This document shows, piece after piece, positions 44,838 through 53,684 of a stretch of DNA of 64,000 bases (its first letter is position 1; every line of letters starts with the position of its first letter). The notes beneath the pieces are model-generated. The model was not told the origin of the DNA and did not search any database. It was given only the letters and a program-made list of their open reading frames with translations. Location: positions 62,001 through 126,000 of the forward strand of contig CAZBLP010000001.1 in the NCBI GenBank assembly GCA_964492825.1. Direction: 5' to 3'. Origin of the DNA: CAZBLP01 sp964492825 (GTDB lineage Bacteria; DYJV01). The translations under genes were made by a program, and so were the position numbers.

Positions 44838-45659
44838 TTATTCTCCTTTTTGAAATAGATTTCTTATTTCTAACACATCTTGCATATCGTAATATCCTGC
44901 ATCTCTCTTATAAATCCATTTTGCGGCTTTTAATGCGCCTCTTGCAAAATTTTCTCTGTTATGTGCTCTATGTGTAAGCTCTATTCTTTCTCCTATACCA
45001 CCAAACATAACAGTATGTTCTCCAACAATATCTCCTGCTCTTATAACCTGCATTCCTATTTCCTTATTTGTCCTTTCTCCAATAATCCCGTTTCTTTCGA
45101 ACACAGCATCATCAGGATATTTTCTTCCAACAGCTTCTGCAACTATTTCACCAAGTTTAACTGCTGTTCCGCTTGGTGCATCTTTTTTAAACCTGTGGTG
45201 AGCCTCGAAAATTTCAATATCATAATCATTATTTAATATTTTTGCAGTGATTTCAGCTAACTTAAATAAAGTATTTACACCAACGCTCATATTAGGTGAT
45301 TGAACAATTGGAATTTTTTTGGATGCTTCAGCAATCTGAGCTTTATCTTTTTCTGTTAAACCTGTTGTGCCTATAACCATTGAAACGGAATTTTCAACTG
45401 CAAACTTTAAGGTTTTCATGGTAGCTTCAGGCATTGTAAAATCTATTATAACATCTGCATTTAAATTTTTTAATTTCTCTATATTATCTACTATTGTTAC
45501 TCCTATTTCACCTATGTTTGCAGGTATACCTGCATCAACAGGAGAAAAACCTTCTCTCTCAACTGCTCCGATAACTTCCAAATTATTGTCGCTATTAATA
45601 AGCCTGATAATAGTACTGCCCATTCTACCTGCAGCACCTGTTATAATGGCTTTAATCAT
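44838..45659 (-). CDS. dapB: 4-hydroxy-tetrahydrodipicolinate reductase
   Basis: A 273-residue NAD(P)H-dependent enzyme of lysine and diaminopimelate synthesis. The N-terminal nucleotide-binding loop GAAGRMGSTIIR, GTTGLTEKD, EAHHRFKKDAPSGTA (catalytic His pair and Lys) are diagnostic. It lies 73 bases after dapA on the same strand, with a near-palindrome in the gap, and is directly followed by the FAH-family gene. Confidence 0.97.
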   Translation of the reverse strand: MIKAIITGAAGRMGSTIIRLINSDNNLEVIGAVEREGFSPVDAGIPANIGEIGVTIVDNIEKLKNLNADVIIDFTMPEATMKTLKFAVENSVSMVIGTTGLTEKDKAQIAEASKKIPIVQSPNMSVGVNTLFKLAEITAKILNNDYDIEIFEAHHRFKKDAPSGTAVKLGEIVAEAVGRKYPDDAVFERNGIIGERTNKEIGMQVIRAGDIVGEHTVMFGGIGERIELTHRAHNRENFARGALKAAKWIYKRDAGYYDMQDVLEIRNLFQKGE

Positions 45660-45693
45660 TCTACCCTCCTGTCCTTTAATTCAAACTATTTAC

Positions 45694-45714
45694 GTAGAGA
45701 TTAAAAATCCCTAC
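45694..45714. repeat. Short palindrome between dapA and dapB
   Basis: GTAGAGATT (45694-45702) faces AATCCCTAC (45706-45714), a 9-bp inverted repeat with one mismatch and a 3-base loop. The GTAGAGATT arm recurs exactly in the palindrome between argH and the Fn3 lipoprotein gene (51099-51140). Confidence 0.55.
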
Positions 45715-45732
45715 ATTTAATATTCTAAAATT

Positions 45733-46608
45733 TTAAATAAGTTTATATTTTTTTAAAACTTCTTTTAAAATTTCTACAGGTTTTCCGTTCATACTAACAA
45801 GAGGCAATCTTATCTCATCCTCAACAAGACCCATTAAAGCTGCGGCTTTTTTAACAGGAATAGGATTAGTCTGAATAAACATAACTCTTGCCAATTCATT
45901 TACAGCAAAATGAAGTTGTCTGGCTTTTTCAATATTGCCAGCAGCAAAATTATCGTAAAGCTCTGAAGTTATTTTTGGTGCAATATTAGCAACTACTGAA
46001 ATAACTCCGTCTCCACCTACAGCTAAAAATGGAAAATAAACAAAATCATCACCAGAAAGCAGACAAAAGTCATTGCTCTTTGTATTTTCAATAATTTCAG
46101 TCAAAACTTTCATGCTTCCTGTGGCATCTTTAATACCCACAATATTAGAGATTTCAGAAAGTTTCCCAACGGTTTCTGGAAGCATGTCAACAGCAGTTCT
46201 CCCAGGGACGTTGTACATTACAATAGGAATGGAAACTTCATTTGCTAAAGTTTTAAAATGTTCATATAATCCCTCTTGGGTAGGTTTGTTATAATAAGGT
46301 GTAATAACAAGGGCTGCATCTGCACCGTCGTCCTGAGCGGCTTTGGTGAGTTCTATAGCCTCTTTGGTATTATTTGAACCTGTTCCGGCTATAACAGGAA
46401 CTCTTTTATTCACTTCATCAATTACTATTTTAATAACATTTTTATGTTCCTCATAACTTAGAGTTGCAGACTCACCTGTAGTCCCGCATGGTATGATACC
46501 GTCTGTGCCATTTTCAATGTGCCAGTTTACAAGTTTTCTTAAAGCTTCCTCATCTAATTCTCCATTTTTAAAAGGTGTTATTATTGCGACTAACGAACCT
46601 TTAAACAT
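45733..46608 (-). CDS. dapA: 4-hydroxy-tetrahydrodipicolinate synthase
   Basis: A 291-residue aldolase condensing pyruvate and aspartate semialdehyde. GTTGESATLSYEEH, YYNKPTQEGLYEHF (catalytic Tyr), VPGRTAVDM and GIKDATGSM with the Schiff-base Lys are diagnostic. Cytosolic tetramer. It follows the SpoIIE-type phosphatase gene by 10 bases and precedes dapB. Confidence 0.97.
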   Translation of the reverse strand: MFKGSLVAIITPFKNGELDEEALRKLVNWHIENGTDGIIPCGTTGESATLSYEEHKNVIKIVIDEVNKRVPVIAGTGSNNTKEAIELTKAAQDDGADAALVITPYYNKPTQEGLYEHFKTLANEVSIPIVMYNVPGRTAVDMLPETVGKLSEISNIVGIKDATGSMKVLTEIIENTKSNDFCLLSGDDFVYFPFLAVGGDGVISVVANIAPKITSELYDNFAAGNIEKARQLHFAVNELARVMFIQTNPIPVKKAAALMGLVEDEIRLPLVSMNGKPVEILKEVLKKYKLI

Positions 46609-46618
46609 TTTTTCCTCC

Positions 46619-47905
46619 TTAATTGTTTATCTTCTTTTTAAATCTTACTCCAATTAATGTTAGGTCATCTGTATGATATTTACCAGCAAATTTTTTTTGC
46701 AAATTTTCTTTTATTAATGAAATAATTTTTTCCATAGATTCATTTTGATTTTCAATATAAATATTTTTGATAATTTCTTCTGCATCAATGTTCTGGTAAT
46801 AACTGAAATCAGCTATTCCATCTGAAAAAATAAAAATAGCATCTCCATTATTGATTTTTTTGATGTATGTGTTGTATTTTACATTGTTGAAAGAACCTAA
46901 TATCAAATCATTTTTCTTTAATTTTAAGAACTTATTTTTTGTTTTATCATAAAAAATCGGATATTCGTGTCCAGCATTTCCGTAATATAAAATACTTTTT
47001 TCAGAATTAAAAAAACCGTAAAAACAGGTAAGGAATAGACCTTCTTTTTCATCAAGATCGTTTATTAATATATTATTTAGATTTTCAAATATTTTTTTAG
47101 GACTTTTTATGTTTTTAATTAATGCTCTCCAATAACTTCTGAATGATGTCATAATAAGAGATGCAGGGATTCCTTTTCCAGCAACATCAGCCAGTATAAA
47201 AGCATAGCATGACTGATTTATTTCCATAATATCAAAACAATCGCCTCCAACTTCAAAAGTAGGAATAGTAAAACCATATGAATCGATGTGGTTATTATTT
47301 GGCATATCCTTCGGAATAAGGGAATCCTGAACTCTTTTGGCTATTTTAAGTTGTTCTTTTAAAATCCTGTTTCTTAAAATTTGTTCGCTTAATTTTGTAT
47401 TCTCAATGGTAATTGCTATTTGATCGCTTAGGATTAAAATAGCTTGAGCCTCAATGTCACTGAAAGGTTTTCCTGAAATGGTATCTGTTAGATTCAGAAC
47501 TCCTAACAATTTACCTCCTGTAATAATAAGAGGGACAGATATAAAAGATGATATATTGTATTTGTCTTTGGGCGTAATTCCAAATTTTTTAATATCCTCT
47601 ACATTGCGAGCAACAACTGGTTTTTTATTCTCAATAACGTATTTTATAATTTTACTTTGCTTTATAGGATCAATCTTTTTCATTTCGTCTTTTGTCAGGT
47701 TAAACCCGGTAGCCGCCACTATTTCAAATCTTTTTTCAGCTTCATGAAAGAGTACAAGAGAACACCTTTTTACAAAAAGAGCTTCTGCTAATATTTCAAT
47801 AACTTCTTGAAGCTTGCTATCCAAATGAGTCTCTGTTTTTGTAAGAAGAAAGCTTAACTTTGTAAGTAGAGCAATACTTGATTTTAAATTGTTAGTTCCC
47901 AGCAT
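46619..47905 (-). CDS. GAF-SpoIIE (PP2C-type) phosphatase
   Basis: A 428-residue regulatory protein. A GAF domain (about 20-175) is followed by a coiled linker with LKEQLKIAKRVQDSLIPKDMP, the standard lead-in to the PP2C-like SpoIIE domain (about 205-425). The metal ligands are visible in GGDCFDI, ILADVAGKGIPASLIM, FSDGIADF and HTDDLTLIGV. Such phosphatases activate anti-anti-sigma proteins in response to a GAF-sensed signal. Its position inside the lysine operon, overlapping dapF by 14 bases, is unusual; no anti-sigma partner is adjacent. Confidence 0.92.
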   Translation of the reverse strand: MLGTNNLKSSIALLTKLSFLLTKTETHLDSKLQEVIEILAEALFVKRCSLVLFHEAEKRFEIVAATGFNLTKDEMKKIDPIKQSKIIKYVIENKKPVVARNVEDIKKFGITPKDKYNISSFISVPLIITGGKLLGVLNLTDTISGKPFSDIEAQAILILSDQIAITIENTKLSEQILRNRILKEQLKIAKRVQDSLIPKDMPNNNHIDSYGFTIPTFEVGGDCFDIMEINQSCYAFILADVAGKGIPASLIMTSFRSYWRALIKNIKSPKKIFENLNNILINDLDEKEGLFLTCFYGFFNSEKSILYYGNAGHEYPIFYDKTKNKFLKLKKNDLILGSFNNVKYNTYIKKINNGDAIFIFSDGIADFSYYQNIDAEEIIKNIYIENQNESMEKIISLIKENLQKKFAGKYHTDDLTLIGVRFKKKINN

Positions 47906-48722
47906 CTTCCATTAATCTCCCTTCATAAACTAATTTTGCATCACCTTCTAAAAAAACTTTATTAAAATCGTTTTCAGTTTCTTCAAAATAGATTACTAAT
48001 GTTTCATTTCCACTATTTTCAACGTTTACAGGTTTTTTTACAAAACCTTTTTTATATGCTATTAGAGCAGCAGCTACAGAACCTGTACCACATGCAAGGG
48101 TTTCTGCTTCCACTCCTCTCTCATATGTTCTGATCCTCAGAGTATTCCTGTTAATTACAGAAACAAAGTTGACATTAGTGCCATTAGGTTGAAAAATCTC
48201 ATGATATCTAATTTTTCTGCCCATTTTATTTACATCGTAATTTTCAAGTTCTTTTACAAACTTCACAACATGCGGTACTCCTGTATTGATGCTTGAAATA
48301 AAATATTTGTTATTGTCAATGTAAATTTCATAATCTAATTTCAAATCAAAAGGAGTGGTCATTAAAACTTTAACGCAGTCTTCCTTTACTTCAGCTTCTA
48401 TAATTCCTGCAAGGGTTTCAAATTTTAATTTGTTTTTGCAAATATTTTTTATATATGCAAATTTAGCAGCACAACGAGAACCGTTTCCGCACATTTCAGC
48501 TTCACTACCGTCAGAATTAAAAAATCTCCATTTAAAATCTGCAATAGCAGAAGGTTCTATAATAATTACACCATCAGCTCCAACAGAAAGTTTTCTCCTG
48601 CATATTGCAGGAATGTATTTTCTGAATTCGTCACTTGAAATTTTCTTTTTCATATTGTCTATTATAATAAAGTCATTTCCGCTACCATTCATTTTATAAA
48701 ATTCAATTCCTTTAAAAATCAT
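47892..48722 (-). CDS. dapF: Diaminopimelate epimerase
   Basis: A 276-residue cofactor-independent racemase that makes meso-diaminopimelate for lysine and peptidoglycan. The catalytic cysteines are in EMCGNGSRC (C78) and LACGTGSVAAAL, and the N-terminal YKMNGSGNDFIIID is conserved. Length is typical. It overlaps the phosphatase gene by 14 bases and follows lysA by 68 bases. Confidence 0.97.
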   Translation of the reverse strand: MIFKGIEFYKMNGSGNDFIIIDNMKKKISSDEFRKYIPAICRRKLSVGADGVIIIEPSAIADFKWRFFNSDGSEAEMCGNGSRCAAKFAYIKNICKNKLKFETLAGIIEAEVKEDCVKVLMTTPFDLKLDYEIYIDNNKYFISSINTGVPHVVKFVKELENYDVNKMGRKIRYHEIFQPNGTNVNFVSVINRNTLRIRTYERGVEAETLACGTGSVAAALIAYKKGFVKKPVNVENSGNETLVIYFEETENDFNKVFLEGDAKLVYEGRLMEDAGN

Positions 48723-48790
48723 TCATATTCCTCCTCGTATTAATTAGAAGTAAATTATCAACATGGAGTATAAATCAAATTTTAAATAAT

Positions 48791-50041
48791 CTAAATCTTA
48801 AAAAGTTTTTCCCCTTGAATAATATCTGAATAAGTTTCTCTTTCTCTGATTATTGAAAAATTGCTGTCATTTACAATTACTTCAGCAGCTCTTGGTCGTG
48901 AATTGTAATTTGAAGCCATTGTAAATCCATAAGCTCCGGCACTTCTCACAGCAATGTATTCTCCTTGACTCAACAATGATAATTCTCTGTCCTGGCCAAG
49001 ATAATCGCCAGACTCGCAAATTGGTCCTACTATGTCAACTTTAATTTTATTTTTATTTTTTGCATTTACAGGAATAATTTCCTGATAAGCTTCATACAGA
49101 GAAGGCCTTATAAGGTCATTCATAGCAGCATCAACAATTACAAAATGTTTCAAGTCTCCTTTTTTATTATATAGCACTTTACTTACTAAAATTCCAGCAT
49201 TTGCTACTAAAACTCTTCCAGGTTCCAAAATTAATGTAACATCGAGATCTTTGACTAATTCAATAATTGCATTTGCATATTCTTGAGGAGTTGGGGGATT
49301 TTCATCTTTATATCTGACTCCAAGGCCTCCGCCTATATCAAGATGAGAGATATGGATATTTATTGATTCTAACTGTTTTATAAGAGCAATAATTTTATTT
49401 AAAGCATCCACAAAAGGAGTTATTTTTGTAAGTTGTGAGCCTATATGGCAATCTACACCTCTTACTTCAATATTTTTTAATTTATTGGCCTCTTTGTACC
49501 ATTCCAATGCTTGATTTATATTTACACCAAATTTATTCTTTTTTAATCCAGTTGATATTTTTGGATGTGTTTGAGGATCAACATCAGGATTAACTCTTAA
49601 TGCAACAGGAGCTTTTAGGTTTAAAGATTGAGCTATATTGTTAATAGTATACAGTTCTTCAAATGATTCAACATTAAACATTAAAATGTTGTTCTCAAGA
49701 GCAAATTTGATTTCATCTTCAGTTTTTCCAACTCCTGAATAAACAACTTTTTTCATATCAGCGCCGATTTTCAAAACTCTGAAAAGCTCTCCCCCTGATA
49801 CAATATCAAACCCACTGCCTGATTCTTTGAAAATATTTAAAACAGATAAGTTTGAATTAGCTTTAACTGAATAACAAGTAATATGTTTGATTTTATTAAA
49901 AGCATCATCAAATGCTTTAAAATGTTTTTTTAATGTTTCATAACTGTATATATAACATGGTGTTCCTACTTCTTTTGCTATTTTTTCCACAGGAACATTT
50001 TCACAAAGAAGTTGGTTATTTTTATAAATAAAATAATCCAT
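48791..50041 (-). CDS. lysA: Diaminopimelate decarboxylase
   Basis: A 416-residue PLP enzyme of the alanine-racemase fold, last step of lysine synthesis. The cofactor Lys is in CYSVKANSNL, the glycine-rich phosphate site in DIGGGLGVRY, and the substrate Cys in GPICESGDYLG. The N-terminal and C-terminal regions match LysA rather than ornithine decarboxylase. A GCGGAGG site precedes the ATG. It heads the dap gene run downstream of argH and the lipoprotein. Confidence 0.97.
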   Translation of the reverse strand: MDYFIYKNNQLLCENVPVEKIAKEVGTPCYIYSYETLKKHFKAFDDAFNKIKHITCYSVKANSNLSVLNIFKESGSGFDIVSGGELFRVLKIGADMKKVVYSGVGKTEDEIKFALENNILMFNVESFEELYTINNIAQSLNLKAPVALRVNPDVDPQTHPKISTGLKKNKFGVNINQALEWYKEANKLKNIEVRGVDCHIGSQLTKITPFVDALNKIIALIKQLESINIHISHLDIGGGLGVRYKDENPPTPQEYANAIIELVKDLDVTLILEPGRVLVANAGILVSKVLYNKKGDLKHFVIVDAAMNDLIRPSLYEAYQEIIPVNAKNKNKIKVDIVGPICESGDYLGQDRELSLLSQGEYIAVRSAGAYGFTMASNYNSRPRAAEVIVNDSNFSIIRERETYSDIIQGEKLFKI

Positions 50042-50070
50042 TTTGTTTAATCCTCCGCTTTCTCATCTTT

Positions 50071-51069
50071 TTATTCAGCAATTACTTTAACAGGTTTACT
50101 AAACTTACTTGGATTAAAATGTTTATCTATGCATCTGATTTTATAATAGTAAATTTTGCCTTTTTTAACATCAGAATCAAAGTAAAATTCTTTTTTAATA
50201 ATACTATCATTTATTTGTTTAAATTTTCTATCTCCTTCTTTTTTCCTAACAATATCATAACCATAAATGTCATCAGAAACACTTCTTGCCCATTTTAAAT
50301 ATATTCCACCATTTGTAAAAAATCCTGTAAATACTTGAGGTAGTTCAGGTGGAGTTAAATCCTCAGGAACCGCTTCAACAGTAATCAGTTTTCCTTCAAT
50401 TAAAGTATCTTGATAATAGTAGAGAGGAGCAACGTAAAAGGTGTACTTTACAGTGTTTTTTAAATCTTTTACAATATAGAAATTGTTTTTTGTTTCAGTA
50501 AAAATTAAATTATAATTATTATTTTTTTCTTTTTTGTAAATATTAATACCTTTGAATGATATACCAGGAAAATTGTTTTTCTTCCAAGAAATAATTACGC
50601 TTCTATCCTGAGGAGTAATTTTGACATTATAAATTATATTATCTTTGTAAAACCAGCTAAAACAGACTTTGTTTGAAAAATCTCCTCTTTTGCTATTTTT
50701 AATTTCTGCTGCTACTGCATAACAATATTTAAAAGCATTATCCAAATTTTTAATATCAATGGAAACCATGTCTTCTTCTTCAAAATTTATATAATCGATT
50801 TTATCAATCAATTCGAAATTTTCATTACATTTTAAACAATATTTTACTCCTACAGGAGCTTTTGACATATAAATGTCGTAAAATTTAATATCTCTATCTT
50901 TTATGTTTTCCCAAAAAAGGGTGAAACGGGCATTTTTAATTTTATATTCAACTTTTTTAATATTAGGTGCATTTTTTATAAATGGAATTGTTGGAAATTT
51001 TTTTATGCCACATGATGTGAATGTAAGAATAAAAACAACAATAGCTAACTTTTTAAAGATATTTTTCAC
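50071..51069 (-). CDS. Lipoprotein with fibronectin type III-like repeats
   Basis: A 332-residue protein with a lipoprotein signal ending FTSC (Cys20), so it should be lipid-anchored in the envelope. The rest contains about three fibronectin type III-like modules, seen in VIISWKKNNFPGISFKGINIY, YTFYVAPLY and GIYLKWARSVSDDIYGYDIVRK with the usual Trp and Tyr pattern. It resembles the small lipoproteins found beside argH and lysA in delta-type bacteria (LptM-like position) but is longer. The ligand is unknown. Confidence 0.82.
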   Translation of the reverse strand: MKNIFKKLAIVVFILTFTSCGIKKFPTIPFIKNAPNIKKVEYKIKNARFTLFWENIKDRDIKFYDIYMSKAPVGVKYCLKCNENFELIDKIDYINFEEEDMVSIDIKNLDNAFKYCYAVAAEIKNSKRGDFSNKVCFSWFYKDNIIYNVKITPQDRSVIISWKKNNFPGISFKGINIYKKEKNNNYNLIFTETKNNFYIVKDLKNTVKYTFYVAPLYYYQDTLIEGKLITVEAVPEDLTPPELPQVFTGFFTNGGIYLKWARSVSDDIYGYDIVRKKEGDRKFKQINDSIIKKEFYFDSDVKKGKIYYYKIRCIDKHFNPSKFSKPVKVIAE

Positions 51070-51098
51070 TTTTTCCCCCCTGTTTTTAGTTGAAAATT

Positions 51099-51140
51099 AA
51101 AGTAGAGATTAGTGCTAAGTTTTTCACTAATCTCTACTTT
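51099..51140. terminator. Perfect 16-bp hairpin between argH and the lipoprotein gene
   Basis: AAAGTAGAGATTAGTG (51099-51114) pairs perfectly with 51125-51140 across a 10-base loop. It is 23 bases past the argH stop on the minus strand. A weak T-run follows in that direction (AATTTTC), so it may end or reduce transcription, or stabilise the argH mRNA. It shares the core GTAGAGATT with the dapA-dapB palindrome. Confidence 0.6.
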
Positions 51141-51163
51141 ATAAATCCAAAATCATAGAATAT

Positions 51164-52561
51164 TTAAGTTTTAGCATTTGATTCTTTATTTTTTTTTAAA
51201 AACTCAAAATTTTTTTCAATTTGTTCTTTTACCTTAATAATGGCAGTTCCTCCGTATGACATCCTTCTGTTAACAGCGGATTCCACTTTAATATATTCAA
51301 AAATATCTTTATTAAAAAGGTCTGAAAATCTTTTAAACTCATCTATTGATAAATCAAAGAGTTCCTTGTTGCTATCTATACAATATTTTACAATTTGTCC
51401 AGTAACTTTATGTGCATTTCTAAAAGACATGCCTTTTAATGAGAGATAATCTGCTATTTCAGTGGCTGTAGAAAATCCTTTTGATGCCCATTTAAATAAA
51501 TTTTCTTTGTTAAATTTAATCTCCTGCATCATATCAATTGTAATTAGCAAGCTGTTTTTTAAAGTATCTACTGTATCAAACAATGGCTCTTTATCTTCCT
51601 GCATGTCTTTGTTGTAAGCAAGAGGTAAAGCTTTAAGTGTAGTTAAAATAGAAACAAGATTTCCATATATTCTTCCAGTTTTACCTCTGATAAGTTCAGG
51701 TATGTCAGGATTTTTTTTCTGAGGCATTATACTGCTGCCAGTACAAAATCCATCGCTGATTTCAATAAAATCAAATTGGAATGTTGACCATAAAATTAAC
51801 TCTTCAGCCAATTTACTTAAATGCATCATAACAACTGATGAATTTGAAATAAATTCTATTATAAAATCCCTATCAGAAACAGTATCAATACTATTGTTTG
51901 TAGGAGTTTCAAAATGGAGTAAATTAGCTGTTAAAAATCGATCTATTGGAAAAGTTGTTCCTGCAAGAGCGCCTGCTCCAAGTGGACATTCTGATAATCT
52001 TTCAAGTAAAGAATTAAATCTTGAAAAATCTCTTTTAAACATTTCTACATATGCGAGAAGATAATGAGAGAGAAGTATTGGCTGAGCCTGCTGAAGATGG
52101 GTGAAACCAGGCATACAAATATCTAAGTTTTCTTCGGCTTTTTTATTGAAAACAGTGATTAAATCTATCAATATTTTTAAGACTTCTTTTGTCCTATTCC
52201 TAACATACATTTTTATATCAAGACTCACCTGGTCATTTCTGCTTCGTGCAGTGTGTAATTTTCCCCCTGTATCTCCTATTAATTCTATTAATCTTGCCTC
52301 AATATTCATGTGAATATCTTCAAGTTCTTCTTTAAAATTGAATTTACCTGTTTCTATTTCATTTAATATTTGTGTTAATCCATCTATAATTTGATTGCCT
52401 TCATCAATTGTAATAATCCCTTGTTTTACAAGCATTTTACAATGAGCAATACTACCCTGAATATCTTCTCTGTAAAGTCTTTTGTCAAAATTGATTGATG
52501 AGTTAAATTTATCAACAATTTCTCTAGTTTTTTCAGTAAAACGACCGTCCCACGGCTTCAT
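51164..52561 (-). CDS. argH: Argininosuccinate lyase
   Basis: A 465-residue homotetrameric enzyme cleaving argininosuccinate to arginine and fumarate. The signature GSSIMPQKKNPD holds the catalytic Ser, and LHTARSRNDQVSLD and TAGARSRND-type region are conserved. The start MKPWDGRFTEKT is typical. It overlaps the upstream aminotransferase gene by 4 bases (ATGA). Arginine made here also feeds the polyamine operon in this window. Confidence 0.97.
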   Translation of the reverse strand: MKPWDGRFTEKTREIVDKFNSSINFDKRLYREDIQGSIAHCKMLVKQGIITIDEGNQIIDGLTQILNEIETGKFNFKEELEDIHMNIEARLIELIGDTGGKLHTARSRNDQVSLDIKMYVRNRTKEVLKILIDLITVFNKKAEENLDICMPGFTHLQQAQPILLSHYLLAYVEMFKRDFSRFNSLLERLSECPLGAGALAGTTFPIDRFLTANLLHFETPTNNSIDTVSDRDFIIEFISNSSVVMMHLSKLAEELILWSTFQFDFIEISDGFCTGSSIMPQKKNPDIPELIRGKTGRIYGNLVSILTTLKALPLAYNKDMQEDKEPLFDTVDTLKNSLLITIDMMQEIKFNKENLFKWASKGFSTATEIADYLSLKGMSFRNAHKVTGQIVKYCIDSNKELFDLSIDEFKRFSDLFNKDIFEYIKVESAVNRRMSYGGTAIIKVKEQIEKNFEFLKKNKESNAKT

Positions 52562-53676
52562 ATCATCTCCTCTTTAATGATTTTTGATATATATTTAATA
52601 TCTTTCTCAGTTAAGTCAGTACCGCTTGGCAAACATATGCCCTGCTTAAACAATTTCTCGCTTGTCCCATTTATCAGTTTGCTGCAATTTTTAAAAACAG
52701 GTTGAAGATGCATAGGTTTCCATAAAGGTCGTGCTTCAATATTATGTTTATTTAATTTTCTTATAATTGTAATTGGAGAAGTTTTTTTCATAATTAAGCA
52801 AGTTAGCCATCTGTTACCATAAGCATTTTTCAGTTCCGGCATAAAAATTATCTCTTCTATATTTTGTAATTGCTCTTGATAATATTTGAAAATTTCTCTT
52901 TTTTTATTTATTCTATGTTCTAATATTTCCATCTGACCAACGCCAATGGCTGCAAGAACGTTGCTCATACGGTAGTTGTAACCTATTTCTTTATGTTCAT
53001 ACCATAGATAATCCTCTTTTGCCTGAGTTGCATAAAATTTTGCTTTTTCAATGTAATGTTCATTGTTGCTTACAAGCATTCCGCCGCCTGAAGTTGTAAT
53101 TATTTTATTACCATTAAAGGAGAATATCCCAATATCTCCGAACCCTCCTGTGAATTTATTGTTATATTTTGCCCCTAAAGATTCAGCAGCATCTTCTATT
53201 AAAAATATGTTGTTTGCATTGCAAATTTCTGAAATTTTTTCAATATTAGCAGGTTGACCGTATAAATGAGTAACTATCAATGCTTTGGGTTTTTTATTAT
53301 TTCTTTCTAAAAAATTAATAGCCTCTTCCAGCAAAGAAGGGTCAAGATTCCATGAACTTAAATTACTGTCAATGAAGAATGGTGTGGCTCCTTGAAAAAT
53401 TATAGGTGAAGCAGAGCCTATAAAGGTAAAAGTTGAACATAAAACTATATCTGAGTTTGAAATGTTAAGAACTTTCAGAGCAAGATGGATTGCAGCAGTG
53501 CCTGAACTAACAGCTGCTGCATATTTTATCCCGGTAAATTGTGAGACAATTTGTTCAAATTTTTCAATATATTCTCCCACAGGAGCAATATAGTTGCTTT
53601 TAAACACTTCTTCTATATATCTCAATTCATTACCGCCCATATGAGGTGGTGATAAAAATATCCTTTTATTTTGCAC
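52558..53676 (-). CDS. DegT/DnrJ/EryC1 sugar aminotransferase
   Basis: A 372-residue PLP aminotransferase acting on nucleotide-linked keto-sugars. FSFNGNKIITTSGGGML contains the PLP Lys (at the usual HK/NK position), FLIEDAAESLGAKY the cofactor-binding Asp, and YNYRMSNVLAAIGVGQME the substrate region. The end LPSGTDLTEKDIKYI is typical. Such enzymes make amino-sugars for surface glycans such as bacillosamine or perosamine. No sugar-pathway genes are adjacent, so the substrate is unknown. It is 8 bases after xseA. Confidence 0.92.
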   Translation of the reverse strand: MQNKRIFLSPPHMGGNELRYIEEVFKSNYIAPVGEYIEKFEQIVSQFTGIKYAAAVSSGTAAIHLALKVLNISNSDIVLCSTFTFIGSASPIIFQGATPFFIDSNLSSWNLDPSLLEEAINFLERNNKKPKALIVTHLYGQPANIEKISEICNANNIFLIEDAAESLGAKYNNKFTGGFGDIGIFSFNGNKIITTSGGGMLVSNNEHYIEKAKFYATQAKEDYLWYEHKEIGYNYRMSNVLAAIGVGQMEILEHRINKKREIFKYYQEQLQNIEEIIFMPELKNAYGNRWLTCLIMKKTSPITIIRKLNKHNIEARPLWKPMHLQPVFKNCSKLINGTSEKLFKQGICLPSGTDLTEKDIKYISKIIKEEMI

Positions 53677-53684
53677 GATTCCCC

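Noticed and set aside
48722..48790. Lysine riboswitch upstream of dapF or lysA
   Set aside because: The gaps are 68 and 29 bases, too short for the roughly 170-base lysine riboswitch, and no matching stems are seen.
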